A DNA stretch of 64,000 nt from positions 62,001 to 126,000 of the forward strand of contig CAWIDE010000014.1 in assembly GCA_963834715.1 (NCBI GenBank), in the 5' to 3' direction. The position numbers and the translations under genes were made by a program. The notes under the pieces are model-generated. The model saw only the letters and a list, made by a program, of their open reading frames with translations, was not told the DNA's origin and searched no databases. Below are positions 1-9,497 of the stretch, in pieces (positions within the stretch are counted from its first letter, which is position 1; each line of letters starts with the position of its first letter). This DNA comes from CAVSUZ01 sp963834715. Lineage in GTDB: Bacteria > Pseudomonadota > Alphaproteobacteria > Acetobacterales > Acetobacteraceae.

Positions 1-1
1 C

Positions 2-898
2 GGCTGCCGGCCTGACGTCGTTTCAATCAATACCTGGCCGGAGACGCATGCCCGTTTTGCAATGCAGGCGATCGAAGCGGGTGCCCATGTGTTTGTCGAG
101 AAGCCGCTGGCGGAGACCGTAGCGGCGGCACAGGAGGTGGCCGATGCGGCACGCCGGGCCGGTCGCAAGGTCATGGTCGGATACATTCTGCGCCACCACC
201 CGGCGTGGCAGCGCTTCATTGCTTGCGCACGGGGGCTGGGGCGGCCCCTGGTGATGCGTATGAACCTGAACCAACAGTCGGCCGGCCCAGCCTGGGAGGT
301 GCATCGCCGGCTGTTGCATTCGCTCTCGCCCATCGTGGATTGTGGAGTCCACTACCTGGACGTGATGTGTCAGATTGTCGGGACCAAGCCGACCCGGGTG
401 CACGGCATCATGGCCCGGCTTGCGCAGTCCAATGCCGCAGAACAACCGAATTATGGCCACCTCCACGTGGTTTTCGCCGACGGATCGGTCGGCTGGTACG
501 AGGCCGGATGGGGACCGATGATGAGTGAGACGGCTTTCTTTGTGAAAGACGTGATCGGTCCACGTGGCGCCGTGAGTTTGATCGCACGCGCTGAGGCGGG
601 GCGCGGACACGGCCCGACGATTTCTTCCGATATTGACTTTCACACCCGCACCGATTGCCTGTTGATCCACCATGCGGAACTGAACGCGGAAGGCGGCTTC
701 CTACATGCCGACGAGATTTTGGACATTGAGGATGACCCCGGACACCAGGGCCTGTGTCGCCGTGAGCAGGAGTTCTTCTTGCGGGTAATTCGGGAGGCTC
801 TTGATCTGTCGGATCACATGGCGGATGCGATCAGCAGCCTGAGTGTCGCCCTCGCCGCGGATCGCAGCGCGCGCGAGGGACGAGCGATCGATCTCTGA
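2..898 (+). CDS. Gfo/Idh/MocA family NAD(P)-dependent oxidoreductase, 5' end cut by the window
   Basis: The reading frame is open from base 2, so the first 60 bases also code and the true start lies outside the window. The visible part opens within the Rossmann domain (DVVSINTWPETHARFA) and continues to the family hallmark EKPLAET, which contributes the catalytic Lys next to the nicotinamide ring. A C-terminal alpha/beta substrate domain follows, containing DCGVHYLDVM. Members oxidise or reduce sugars, inositols and related polyols. The substrate cannot be read from the sequence. About 298 residues are present of a usual 330-390, so only the nucleotide-binding N terminus is missing. The family call is firm. 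Confidence 0.9.
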   Translation, partial: GCRPDVVSINTWPETHARFAMQAIEAGAHVFVEKPLAETVAAAQEVADAARRAGRKVMVGYILRHHPAWQRFIACARGLGRPLVMRMNLNQQSAGPAWEVHRRLLHSLSPIVDCGVHYLDVMCQIVGTKPTRVHGIMARLAQSNAAEQPNYGHLHVVFADGSVGWYEAGWGPMMSETAFFVKDVIGPRGAVSLIARAEAGRGHGPTISSDIDFHTRTDCLLIHHAELNAEGGFLHADEILDIEDDPGHQGLCRREQEFFLRVIREALDLSDHMADAISSLSVALAADRSAREGRAIDL

Positions 899-988
899 CC
901 GGGAGCGTGGCAACCGACCCACGTGCCGCTATTCCATTTTGCAAATCTGCGCCACAGTCCGGGTCAATGGCGTGAGGGGAGGATCCGG

Positions 989-2892
989 ATGTCCCAGGCG
1001 GTACTCGCGAGGCCAGCGGTGCATGGCCGGCCTGCCCTGCCGCTCGTCACCCTGACGGCCCTCGGCGTCGTCTATGGCGACATCGGCACGAGCCCGCTCT
1101 ACGGCCTGAAACAGGCAGCGGAGGCCACGGGTGGAGTCACTCCGGCCAACGTCATCGGGGTCGTGTCGGTAATATTCTGGTCGCTGATAGTAATTATTTC
1201 GATAAAGTATGCCATTCTGATCCTTAGCGCGGACAACAACGGCGAAGGTGGCATCGTCGCCATGCTGGCTTTGCTGGGTGCCCGGGACGCGCCGGTTGGG
1301 AGCTGGCGTGCCTCACTGCTGATCGTCGGCTTGGTGGGTGCGGCCCTGCTTTACGGTGATGGCGCAATTACTCCGGCCATCTCGGTGTTGAGCGCGATCG
1401 AGGGATTAAAGCTGGATGCTCCGAAGCTCGCACCGGCGGTCGTTCCGATTACCGTTGGGATTCTGATCGGGCTATTCATGATCCAGCGGCGGGGCACGAC
1501 CTTCATCGGCTCGATCTTCGGACCGATCATGCTTCTGTGGTTCATCGTAACCGCGGTGCTGGGCATTGGTGGAATCATGCCGATCGCCGGCCATACTGGC
1601 CGCGCTCGGTCCGTGGAACGCGGTCGATTACCTGGTCCATGCAGGTCCCGGGTTTGCGTTCGCGGTGCTGGGCGCTGCGTTTCTCGCGGTGACCGGCGGC
1701 GAGGCGATGTATGCCGACATGGGCCACTTCGGCCGTGCGCCTATCCGGCTGGGATGGTTTGGAGTGGTGCTCCCGGCGCTCACGCTGAACTACTTCGGGC
1801 AGGGCGCGCTGCTGCTCAGCGACCCGAAGGCGGTCGAGAATCCATTCTATCGCCTCGCACCGGGGTGGGCGCATTACCCGATGGTGATCTTTGCCACGAT
1901 GGCGACGATCATCGCGTCCCAGGCGATTATCTCCGGCGCCTATTCGCTGACGCAGCAGTCGATCCAGCTTGGTTTTCTGCCGCGCATGCGCGTGCTGCAC
2001 ACGGCGAGCCATGAGAAAGGGCAGATCTATATGCCGGTGGTGAACTGGGCCCTGGCCGTCGGCACCATCGGCGCGGTAATCGGGTTCGGCTCCTCGGATG
2101 CGCTGGGAGGCGCCTATGGCATCGCCGTTTCCATGCTTATGGCGGTAACCACTATGCTGGCGGCACTGATCGCTCTTAAGTGGGGCTACAATCCGGTCGC
2201 AGGACCTGCTGGTGAACGGGGCAATTCTGGCGATCGAGCTGGTTTTCGTTGCAGCGAATGCGACCAAGCTGGTCGAAGGCGGTTGGTTCCCGCTGTTGCT
2301 GGCCGGTATCGTCGCGTTCCTAATGCTGACCTGGCGGACGGGGTGGCGGCTTCTGGAGGCTCAGCGCGGCAGGCTGCGCCAGCAAGAGGCCGAATTCGTG
2401 GCATGGGTATTGAACAACCCGCCGCTGCGCGTGCCCGGCGTTGCTGCGATCTTCACGGCAGCAACAACGGGCATTCCGCTCGCACTGACCCACCATTTGC
2501 GGCACAACCGCGTGCTGCACCAGCGGATATTGCTGATTTGCACGATCAATCTGGAAGTGCCGCATATTGATGATGCGGAACGGGTGAAGCTGGTGCCTAT
2601 CGGGGCCGGGATTACCCGGGTCTTGATGTATTTCGGTTTCATGGAGGAACCCGACGTCGTGCGGGCGCTCAAACTTGCCTGTCGAGACCCGAGCCTGGCG
2701 GACATCGACCCCGAGCAGATCACGTACTACTTCCGCCGCGTCATGGTCGTGCCGCGCGGGGTCTCGCAGGGGATGGCGGTGTGGCGGAAGAAGCTGTTTG
2801 CGGCGATGCACCTGAACGCGAACCTGCCGGCGGCGTATTTTGGGGTTCCGACGCCGCAGGTGGTGGAGGTGGGATTGGAGGTGGAGATTTAG
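989..2892 (+). pseudogene. kup: Kup-type low-affinity potassium uptake transporter, two frameshifts
   Basis: Kup proteins are proton-coupled K+ importers of the inner membrane. The reading starts at ATG 989 (MSQAVLARP) and contains the family signature GVVYGDIGTSPLYGLK. It moves to the next frame near 1575-1590 (continuing SPAILAALGPWNAVDYLVHAG) and again near 2190-2200 (continuing SQDLLVNGAILAIELVF). It ends with the C-terminal cytoplasmic domain and stop at 2892. Both shifts are equivalent to one extra base. Removing two bases gives 633 residues, the normal Kup length, with all conserved blocks in order. The pattern therefore fits either two sequencing insertions or a very recent pseudogene. 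Confidence 0.85.
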
Positions 2893-2902
2893 CCTGCGCG
2901 GG

Positions 2903-4109
2903 TCAGCCGGGGGACCGGATATGCTCCGGCAGAAACCCGAGCCCGATCAGCCGGGCGGTCACATGCCGCGTCGCGGGCGCAAGCAGTCGCAGCGGCAGGG
3001 GCGCATGCTGCGGCTGGGATCGGCCGGCAAGAACGCGGCGGATCACCGCGTTCTGGATCAGAAGCTGCAGCCCCTGGGTGAGACGCGTAGGTGTTTCGCG
3101 CCGGCGCTGTACCGAGGCGCAGGAGCTCGGGCCCCGGCGGCCCGTTCCGCAGATATGGAGCGAGGATGTTCGCGGTCGCGACAGCGTCCTGGATCGCGAG
3201 ATTGATGCCTACCCCGCCGACTGGGGACATGGCGTGCGCCGCGTCTCCGATCAGCAGCAGGCCGGGGCGGAACCACTCGCGGACGCGGTTCACAGTGACG
3301 GTGAGAAGCTTCACGTCGTTCCACGTGGCGATTTCGTGGACCCGGTCGGCAAAGGCGGGCGCCAATTCGGCAATCGCGGTGCGAAAGGCCTGAAGACCGG
3401 CGGCCTTCAAGCTATCGAAGCCCCCCTTCGGCACCAGGTAGGCGCATTGCCAGTAGTCGCCGCGGTCGATGGCGATGAACAGCCGCCCAGCCCCGGCGGT
3501 GCCGAGCGGGTTCGCGCGATCGGTGGGCTTCCGCGGCAGGCGCAGCCAGAGAACGTCCATCGGGGCGCCGAGATCAGAAATCTTGAAGCCGCCCTCGTCG
3601 CGTAGCGTGGAGTGCCGGCCGTCTGCGGCGACCACCAGGTTGGCGCGGATGGTCAGTTCGCCGTCGGGTCCCTGGGCGCGAACGCCGCGTACGGTGCCTG
3701 CTTCTGTGATCGTGCCGGTCGCCTCGGTGCGCACGAGCAGGTGAAAGCTGGGGTAGATGCGGGCGTGGTGAGAGAGGAAATCGAGAAACTCCCACTGCGG
3801 CATGAAGGCGATGAACCGGCAGCGTGTGGGCAGGTGGGAGAAGTCGGCGACCGTGATCTCATCGGAGCCGATCCGGGCGCTGAGGGTCACCGCCTTGCTA
3901 TGCGGACGTTCCAGGAAATGATCCAGCAGGCCAAGCTCGGCCAGAAGTTCCATGGTGGACGGGTGGATCGTGTCGCCGCGAAAATCGCGCAGGAAGTCGG
4001 CGTGTTTTTCCAGCACGGTGACGTCGATATCGGCGCGGGCGAGGAGGAAGCCGAGCATCATGCCGGCGGGGCCGCCGCCGACGATGCAACACGTGGTGGT
4101 CAGGGTCAT
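2903..4109 (-). pseudogene. FAD-dependent aromatic-ring monooxygenase (UbiH/PHBH type), C-terminal frameshift
   Basis: This is a class A flavoprotein monooxygenase. The FAD dinucleotide motif VGGGPAG is at residues 10-16, the ribose-binding Glu is at about residue 34, and the second FAD motif GDAAHAMSPVGGVGINLAIQDA lies near residues 285-305. After PELLRL (near base 3110-3125) the open frame turns into low-complexity Ala/Arg/Pro sequence running to 2889. One frame over, the expected helical C terminus (QRRRETPTRLTQGLQLLIQN) continues to a stop at 2903. The shift equals one extra base, and the repaired protein would be 401 aa. Its start overlaps the upstream MFS stop by 4 bp, so the two are probably coupled. 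The substrate is unknown. Confidence 0.8.
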
Positions 4110-5299
4110 CGCGCCGGCAAGTGTCGCACGGCCCGGGTGCGGAAGCGATCACAAACTGCCATGCCCAGCGCGCCGGCCAGCATCAGCGCCGCCATGCCGC
4201 GGGGGGTGCCATCGGTGAAGACGCCAACCAGGAGGCCGCTGACCGCGCCGAGCAGGAACTGCCCCATACCCATGAGGGCGGAGGCAGAGCCGGCGTGGGC
4301 GGCGTGGCGGGAAAGGGCGCCAACAGTGGCGTTGGGGTTGAGGAAGCCTTGGCCGGTGACGAAGACGAACAGGGGCGCGATGACGGCCTCCGGGGGATGG
4401 ATGCGGGCGAAAGCGATAATTGCGAGGGCGGCCATGGCGAGGATGTCGATGCTGGCCACTGCGGTGAGGATGCGCGAGGTGCCGAGGCGGCGGACGATGC
4501 GAGCGTTGACCTGGGAGGCGGCGATCAGGCCGAGGCCACAGGCACCGAAGAAGCCGGCGTAGGCGAGGGGGCTCCAATGAAATCCGTCGATGAAGACGGG
4601 CGAGGAGCCGGCGAGGTAGGCGAAGAAGGCGAAGGTCGCGCAGCCGGACATCGCGGTGTGGGTGGCGAAGGTGCGCTCGGTGACGATGTGGCGGTAGCGG
4701 TTGAATTGTTCCCGGAGAGTCAGGCGGTTGCGGTGGGTTTTTGGCAACGTCTCGGGCAGGGCGAGGCAGACCAGGGCGAAGCAGAGGGCACCGAACATGG
4801 CCATGGCAGCGAAGATCCAGCGCCAGGATGCGAGGGCGAGGATGGCGCCGCCGAGCGAGGGGGCGAGGATCGGTGCAACGCCCATGACGAGCATAAGGCG
4901 GGAAAGGAGGACGGCGGCCTCATGGCCGTCGGCGAGGTCGCGAACGACGGCGCGGGGGATGACCATCGCGGCCGCGGCGGCGATGGAGGAGAGGAAGCGA
5001 AAGGCGGCGAGGATGGCAATGGTGGGGGCAAGGGCGGAGGCGGCGCAGGTGATCGTGTAGAGCGCGGTGGAGATGATGAGGGGCAGGCGGCGGCCGTAGC
5101 GGTCGGAGAGGGTGCCCTGGGTGATCTGGCCGACGGCGAGACCGGCGAAGAAGGTGGCAAGGGTGTACTGGGCGGAGCCGGTCGGGGCGTGGAGTGAGGC
5201 CTCGATGGTAGGGAAGGCCGGGAGGTACATGTCGATGGAGGCCGGGCCGATGGCGGTAAGCAGGCCGAGCAGGAGGGGCAGCCAGGTGGGAAGGGGCAT
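4106..5299 (-). CDS. MFS drug-resistance transporter, Bcr/CflA family
   Basis: This intact 397-aa inner-membrane protein has twelve predicted hydrophobic segments. The Bcr/CflA N-terminal signature is TAIGPASIDMYLPAFP, and the MFS loop 2-3 motif is GTLSDRYGRR. Family members export bicyclomycin, chloramphenicol or sulfonamides by proton antiport; the substrate here is not predictable. The stop codon overlaps the start of the downstream FAD monooxygenase (ATGA), so the two are likely co-translated as an efflux plus modification pair. Nothing in the coding sequence looks damaged. Confidence 0.88.
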   Translation of the reverse strand: MPLPTWLPLLLGLLTAIGPASIDMYLPAFPTIEASLHAPTGSAQYTLATFFAGLAVGQITQGTLSDRYGRRLPLIISTALYTITCAASALAPTIAILAAFRFLSSIAAAAAMVIPRAVVRDLADGHEAAVLLSRLMLVMGVAPILAPSLGGAILALASWRWIFAAMAMFGALCFALVCLALPETLPKTHRNRLTLREQFNRYRHIVTERTFATHTAMSGCATFAFFAYLAGSSPVFIDGFHWSPLAYAGFFGACGLGLIAASQVNARIVRRLGTSRILTAVASIDILAMAALAIIAFARIHPPEAVIAPLFVFVTGQGFLNPNATVGALSRHAAHAGSASALMGMGQFLLGAVSGLLVGVFTDGTPRGMAALMLAGALGMAVCDRFRTRAVRHLPAR

Positions 5300-5527
5300 C
5301 GGAAGGCTTTAGCGGACTGTAGGGGCACCAACGCGCAGGCCTACTGCCGACTGATGTTCCCGGCTACCGAGCTGGAGCAGCCGCTATGGCAGGCGACATT
5401 GCCTCGGATGCGAGGATTTCGCCGTGATGCCCGCATTCTGCGCTGGGAGCGTCGCGGATACTGCCGAGAAGCGGGCCAAACGGCAGAGTACGAGTCAGTG
5501 GCGTTGAGTTGTCGTCGCTGGTGCAGC

Positions 5528-5650
5528 TTAGGCTGAACGGTGCATTAAATGCCGATCGAGTGCACGCCTGACCACACCCGGCAAGGCCTCGGCCAGAAAG
5601 GGCCGTTCGATAATCTCGAAAGCCCCTGCCGTATTGGCGCTACCGCGGAG
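5528..5650 (-). pseudogene. Remnant of a response-regulator receiver domain
   Basis: A short minus-strand frame reads AGAFEIIERPFLAEALPGVV followed by about 13 further residues and a stop at 5528. The block GAFEIIERPF matches the conserved end of two-component receiver domains, where the invariant Lys before Pro (KP) is here Arg. There is no start codon, phosphoacceptor Asp or output domain nearby. The rest of 5300-5674 shows no convincing gene. The fragment is short and the identification rests on one motif. Confidence 0.35.
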
Positions 5651-5674
5651 ACCCGTGCCGGGTGACCAGACGCT

Positions 5675-6814
5675 TTATCGGCTTGCTGGGCGTTGTTCCC
5701 ACAACAAAAACTGACGGAACAGCGCTTCTTTGGCTGGCTCGGTCATGTCGGAGTAGCTGACAGGATTTGCCCTGGCCAGGAATTGATTGAAGCGCGCCTG
5801 AGTTTCGCCTCCGGCCGTGCCGGCAATTGTGTGCTGTTGCAACCAATCAGTCGCGGGCTGGAAACGGGTCCACCCAGGCACCTGCGCCGCGAGATTTACC
5901 TCGCGCCATTTGGGGTGATGCGGCGGCTTCTGGAGCTCACTGAACCGGGTGAAGAAAGCATCGATGAAGCGCGCAACTTTTTTGTATCGATCGGTGTACG
6001 GGGCCCAGGCGTACACGGCCATGACGTCGGCAACGGCGAGGGTGGATATCTTCTGGTCTGCCGCAACGAGTGAGGGATAATCAGCGTGAGACAGTTCCCC
6101 CGGTAGATAGGTCGCAAGCAGCGTCTGATTTATCGGTATCTGAAGGAAGTGCAGCCCGGATCCGCCCGGTACATCTTTCAGTAACGGTATGGGTGCGCCT
6201 CCGACATGGATGATCGCGGCGATCTGGCCCTGTTCCAACTCCTGCACGCCGATAACCTGCGGCTGATGTTCCAGTTTGGCGCGGATGCCGAGGGCATTCA
6301 GCACGATTTCTGCGGTCATTGCGGATCCGCTACCGACAACATCCACGTTGACGCGGCGGTTGTTAAGGTCCTGAAGCTGCGTGATGTCCTTACGTGCGAG
6401 GACGTGAACCTCCTCATCATACAGCTTTGAGATGTATTGAATGCCCTGCGTCAGGTTCGGGAACATGTTGTGCTGCTTGGCATAAGTCAGCGCGTCCGCC
6501 TGCACAAAACCGATATCTATGCCCTTGAGGTAAAGAATGTCGGAGAGATTTTGCAAAGACCCTTTGCCCAGAACCGGAAGGACGCGAAGCGTGCCATTGT
6601 CGAGGATCATCAAATCGGCGGCGGTCTTGGCATAGGTGCCGCCTTCCATTCCGGTAATAACGCCGACGGTACCCTGGTTTGCCTGGACGATCAGGCTCTG
6701 GGGTGCTTGCTGCGCCATGGCGGGGCCGACGAACAGGCCGCAAAGCAGAGCTGCGGACACGAAGGTTTTCAAGCTTAATTTAGAGCGCCATGGTCCGCTC
6801 TTGAGTCCGAACAT
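5675..6814 (-). CDS. TAXI-family TRAP transporter solute-binding protein
   Basis: This is a periplasmic binding protein of about 379 aa. The start is set at 6814 (MFGLKSGPWR) because a GGAGG ribosome site lies 4-5 bases upstream; an upstream ATG at 6853 lacks one. A signal peptide ends at AMAQQ. The mature part has the TAXI features GGTYAKTAADL and ALTYAKQHN. Such proteins deliver acidic solutes such as glutamate or other carboxylates to a fused DctQM membrane subunit. No TRAP permease is present in the window, so this is an orphan receptor here. It is divergent from the Sel1-type gene at 7096. Confidence 0.8.
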   Translation of the reverse strand: MFGLKSGPWRSKLSLKTFVSAALLCGLFVGPAMAQQAPQSLIVQANQGTVGVITGMEGGTYAKTAADLMILDNGTLRVLPVLGKGSLQNLSDILYLKGIDIGFVQADALTYAKQHNMFPNLTQGIQYISKLYDEEVHVLARKDITQLQDLNNRRVNVDVVGSGSAMTAEIVLNALGIRAKLEHQPQVIGVQELEQGQIAAIIHVGGAPIPLLKDVPGGSGLHFLQIPINQTLLATYLPGELSHADYPSLVAADQKISTLAVADVMAVYAWAPYTDRYKKVARFIDAFFTRFSELQKPPHHPKWREVNLAAQVPGWTRFQPATDWLQQHTIAGTAGGETQARFNQFLARANPVSYSDMTEPAKEALFRQFLLWEQRPASR

Positions 6815-7095
6815 ACTTCCTCCACTCCCGTTATTAATTCGGGCCAGCAGCATTACTGGCGCTATCTCGTCCCGGCACTATTGATGCATTATTTAGCCTT
6901 TGGGCCGCACGCCTGTTCGCAGCGAGCGAGATCACAAAAGCGTGATGTTGCCTTTCGGAGGGGTTTTCACGGTTTTTTAGACACCACCCTGCTCACGCCC
7001 TAGTGTATAGGGACCGGAGCAGCGCAAGGAAAACGATACTGGCTGCATCCGAGACCATTTAGCCGTTCATAGAGCAAAAGGCTTGGGAGGAAGGA
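6815..7095. promoter_or_regulatory. Divergent promoter region between the TAXI protein and the Sel1-type gene
   Basis: This 281-bp non-coding stretch separates two divergently transcribed secreted-protein genes and must hold both promoters. A small dyad ATCAC-N6-GTGAT lies at 6931-6946. It is not a match to a regulator site that can be named. No clear -35/-10 pair was assigned. Confidence 0.4.
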
Positions 7096-9486
7096 ATGAG
7101 TCCGGAGGGGAGAGAGGTCGGTTCTAAAACCTTCTGCGCGCCACTGATTGTTGTCTTTCTGATTTCTTTTGGAATATGTACTGCAACGCCGATGATTGGG
7201 TTTGCAGCACAACCCGCTCCGTCAACCGATACGACAGGGAGCGCGGCTGAGGCAGCGACGAGCCCCAACCAAGCCGATGCCAAAATCCAGAGTTTGCTTA
7301 GCCAAATAGAAACTGCGATCACGCAAGGTCGTATGGTGAGTCCACCGAACGACAACGCAACCGAGATGTTCTCCGTAGCCCTGGCGATGTTGCCCCTTGC
7401 TTCGCCACGTGGGGAAAGTCTGATGAGTGCGTTCCCGGTAGTTCTAAGACAGCAAGCTAGCGAGCACCCGCAGAACAGTACGGATTTCCTGGCATTTTCA
7501 AATCTAGTGAATTCGGTCCTGCCTTCAACAGATCGTGTAAACCGGACGGATATACATCCTGAGACGGCAACCAACGGTGGCCAGGGCATCGCGGAACATC
7601 AGCCGCTTTCTGGTGCTGCTTCGACTGGCATGCCTGACACCACAGCCACAGCAGATGCGAGGGCCGGCGAGAGTTTAGCGCCCCAAGCCGCGCCCCAAGG
7701 GGTACAGTCAATTCCTGCGAGGGCCACGCCGGTTCCGCCGGTCGCGGCTGGCCCACAACAGACCGCGCTCGCGGAGCACACGCCGGCTCAGGAGCTGGCG
7801 GCCGCGGGCAATCTGCCGGGAACGGCGACAGCTGCGGAGCGGACGAAAGCTCCGGCATCAACTCCGCCCGATGCATCGGTTAACGACAGCAATGATTGGC
7901 CGGCTGCCGGACCAGTAAATTCCGCACAGACTCCGACGTTTGCCGCGCCCGAGACGACAGCGGGCAAAGCCGAGACGACAACGCCGCGGATGATGCGCGA
8001 AAAGGCCCAAGCGGCGCAGCCGGCGTTTGCGAACACTGTGCCGAGCCCGCCAGTCGCGCGCGACCAACCGAGCTCCAGGCTGGCAACAACCGATGCCCCG
8101 AACTTGGGCCTGGAGCGCAAATCTGATTCCGGCTCAAGGCATGGATCAGCGAGCGGGATACCGAGCCCATCCGTGTCCGTTGCAGCAGCACCGCCCGCGG
8201 CAGATTCAACCCTGGCCGATTTGCCGGCAACGGCGAAAGCTGCTGAACAGACGAAAGTGGTGACGCCAACTTGGCCACATGTATGGGCTAACGACAGCGA
8301 TCATTTGCCCGATGCCGTAACAGCAAATTCCGAGCAGACGCCGACACCTGCCATACCCAGAAGACCGGAAGTACAACAGCAGCCGCTCGGTCCGGCACAG
8401 CATTCTTCGACCACCCCGGCTCCGACAGCGGGCAAAGCCGATGGTAGTACGCCGGGGCCGATCCATGAAGCCGCCCAGGCGGCGCAGCCAGCACCTGCGA
8501 AAGTCGTGACAATCTCGCCGGTCGGGGCCAACCAACCGGATACGAGGCTCGCGGAACAGCCGCCGGTTAAGGGGCTGGTATCAAGCGATTCGCCGAAATC
8601 GGGCACGGCGCAGGGATCTGGCTCCGGTTCCACGGCACCGAGCCCATCCGTATCCGCCGCCGCAGCACCACCCGTGGCAAGTTCAACGCCGGGCGATTTT
8701 CTTGTGACAGCGAAAGCTGCAGAGAGGACGAAGCCTACGCCAACCCCGCCGCATATATCGGTCAGTGACAGCGATCATTCGCCGAATCCTGTATCGACAA
8801 ACACTGCGGAGACCCCAACATCTTCTGCGTCCTGGACACCGGAAGTCCAGCAGCAGACACAAACCGCAGCAAAACTTCCTTCGACCGCCATAGCTGCGAC
8901 GCCAGATAAAGCCAATACTACAACGCCAGGGCCAATCCTAGGAAATCTGGCAAAGTTACGGGACGCCCAAGCATCCGCGACGGGATTGCCTGGACAGCAA
9001 GGGGCTGCAGCGGCGATACAGAGCCATCCTGCAGACCAGGGGCAAAAACCTCCGGCGCGTCAGGTCGCAGACGAAGCCTCGCGCGCGGCGCCGAGCGGAA
9101 CCTCACGTGAGCTGAAGCTGGCGCTCGCGCGGCCGCTGGCGGAGGTGCCACAAACAGCCCCTTCCGTGCCCCAACCGCCTGCGAAGCGCCCGAATGCTGC
9201 CTTACCGGAGTTCGTGCGGACGCTCGTCCGCCGCGGTGACGACTTGATTTCACTCGGCGACATTTCTGGTGCCAGACGGCTGTATGCTCTTGCCGCAGAG
9301 AATGGCGATGGTCAGGCTGCGAAGCGGCTCGGCGATACTTACGACCCTGAGTTTCTTTCCGATCATCATGTTCAGGGCTTGCAGCCTGATATTAACACCG
9401 CCGAAGAGTGGTATCGTAAAGCGGTGGCTCTTGGCGATCCGGACGCGTCTGAAACATTGCGTTATTCCAGTTCCAGTCGGCGTTAG
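7096..9486 (+). CDS. Secreted protein with long degenerate Pro/Thr/Ala repeats and a C-terminal Sel1/TPR-like domain
   Basis: This 796-aa protein begins at ATG 7096, behind a strong GGGAGGAAGG ribosome site. A hydrophobic segment at residues 15-30 is a signal peptide or anchor. Residues 40-170 are mixed sequence. Residues 180-690 are disordered and rich in Pro, Ala, Thr and Ser, with repeated modules: LPGTATAAERTK (240), LPATAKAAEQTK (376) and FLVTAKAAERTK (535). Each module is followed by NDSND/NDSDH/SDSDH, TPT and a GKA/DKA-TTPGPI-like block. The C terminus (705-790, ARRLYALAAENGDGQAAKRLG and AEEWYRKAVALGDPDA) matches Sel1/TPR repeats, which mediate protein-protein contacts. The linker probably spans the periplasm or cell wall. 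Function is unknown. Confidence 0.75.
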   Translation: MSPEGREVGSKTFCAPLIVVFLISFGICTATPMIGFAAQPAPSTDTTGSAAEAATSPNQADAKIQSLLSQIETAITQGRMVSPPNDNATEMFSVALAMLPLASPRGESLMSAFPVVLRQQASEHPQNSTDFLAFSNLVNSVLPSTDRVNRTDIHPETATNGGQGIAEHQPLSGAASTGMPDTTATADARAGESLAPQAAPQGVQSIPARATPVPPVAAGPQQTALAEHTPAQELAAAGNLPGTATAAERTKAPASTPPDASVNDSNDWPAAGPVNSAQTPTFAAPETTAGKAETTTPRMMREKAQAAQPAFANTVPSPPVARDQPSSRLATTDAPNLGLERKSDSGSRHGSASGIPSPSVSVAAAPPAADSTLADLPATAKAAEQTKVVTPTWPHVWANDSDHLPDAVTANSEQTPTPAIPRRPEVQQQPLGPAQHSSTTPAPTAGKADGSTPGPIHEAAQAAQPAPAKVVTISPVGANQPDTRLAEQPPVKGLVSSDSPKSGTAQGSGSGSTAPSPSVSAAAAPPVASSTPGDFLVTAKAAERTKPTPTPPHISVSDSDHSPNPVSTNTAETPTSSASWTPEVQQQTQTAAKLPSTAIAATPDKANTTTPGPILGNLAKLRDAQASATGLPGQQGAAAAIQSHPADQGQKPPARQVADEASRAAPSGTSRELKLALARPLAEVPQTAPSVPQPPAKRPNAALPEFVRTLVRRGDDLISLGDISGARRLYALAAENGDGQAAKRLGDTYDPEFLSDHHVQGLQPDINTAEEWYRKAVALGDPDASETLRYSSSSRR

Positions 9487-9497
9487 CAGCGGCCGAG

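Noticed and set aside
4121..5197. A 358-codon plus-strand frame opposite the Bcr-type MFS gene
   Set aside because: Its Gly/Glu/Asp-rich translation is the antisense shadow of a GC-biased gene with clear MFS motifs; it has no motifs or ribosome site.
6931..6946. ATCAC-N6-GTGAT dyad as a CRP site
   Set aside because: CRP sites read TGTGA-N6-TCACA; the arms here have the opposite order, so no regulator can be named.
9250..9497. C-terminal extension of the amidohydrolase frame into the Sel1-type gene
   Set aside because: It follows a frameshift. The natural ending of the family is found in the neighbouring frame, stopping at 9498.
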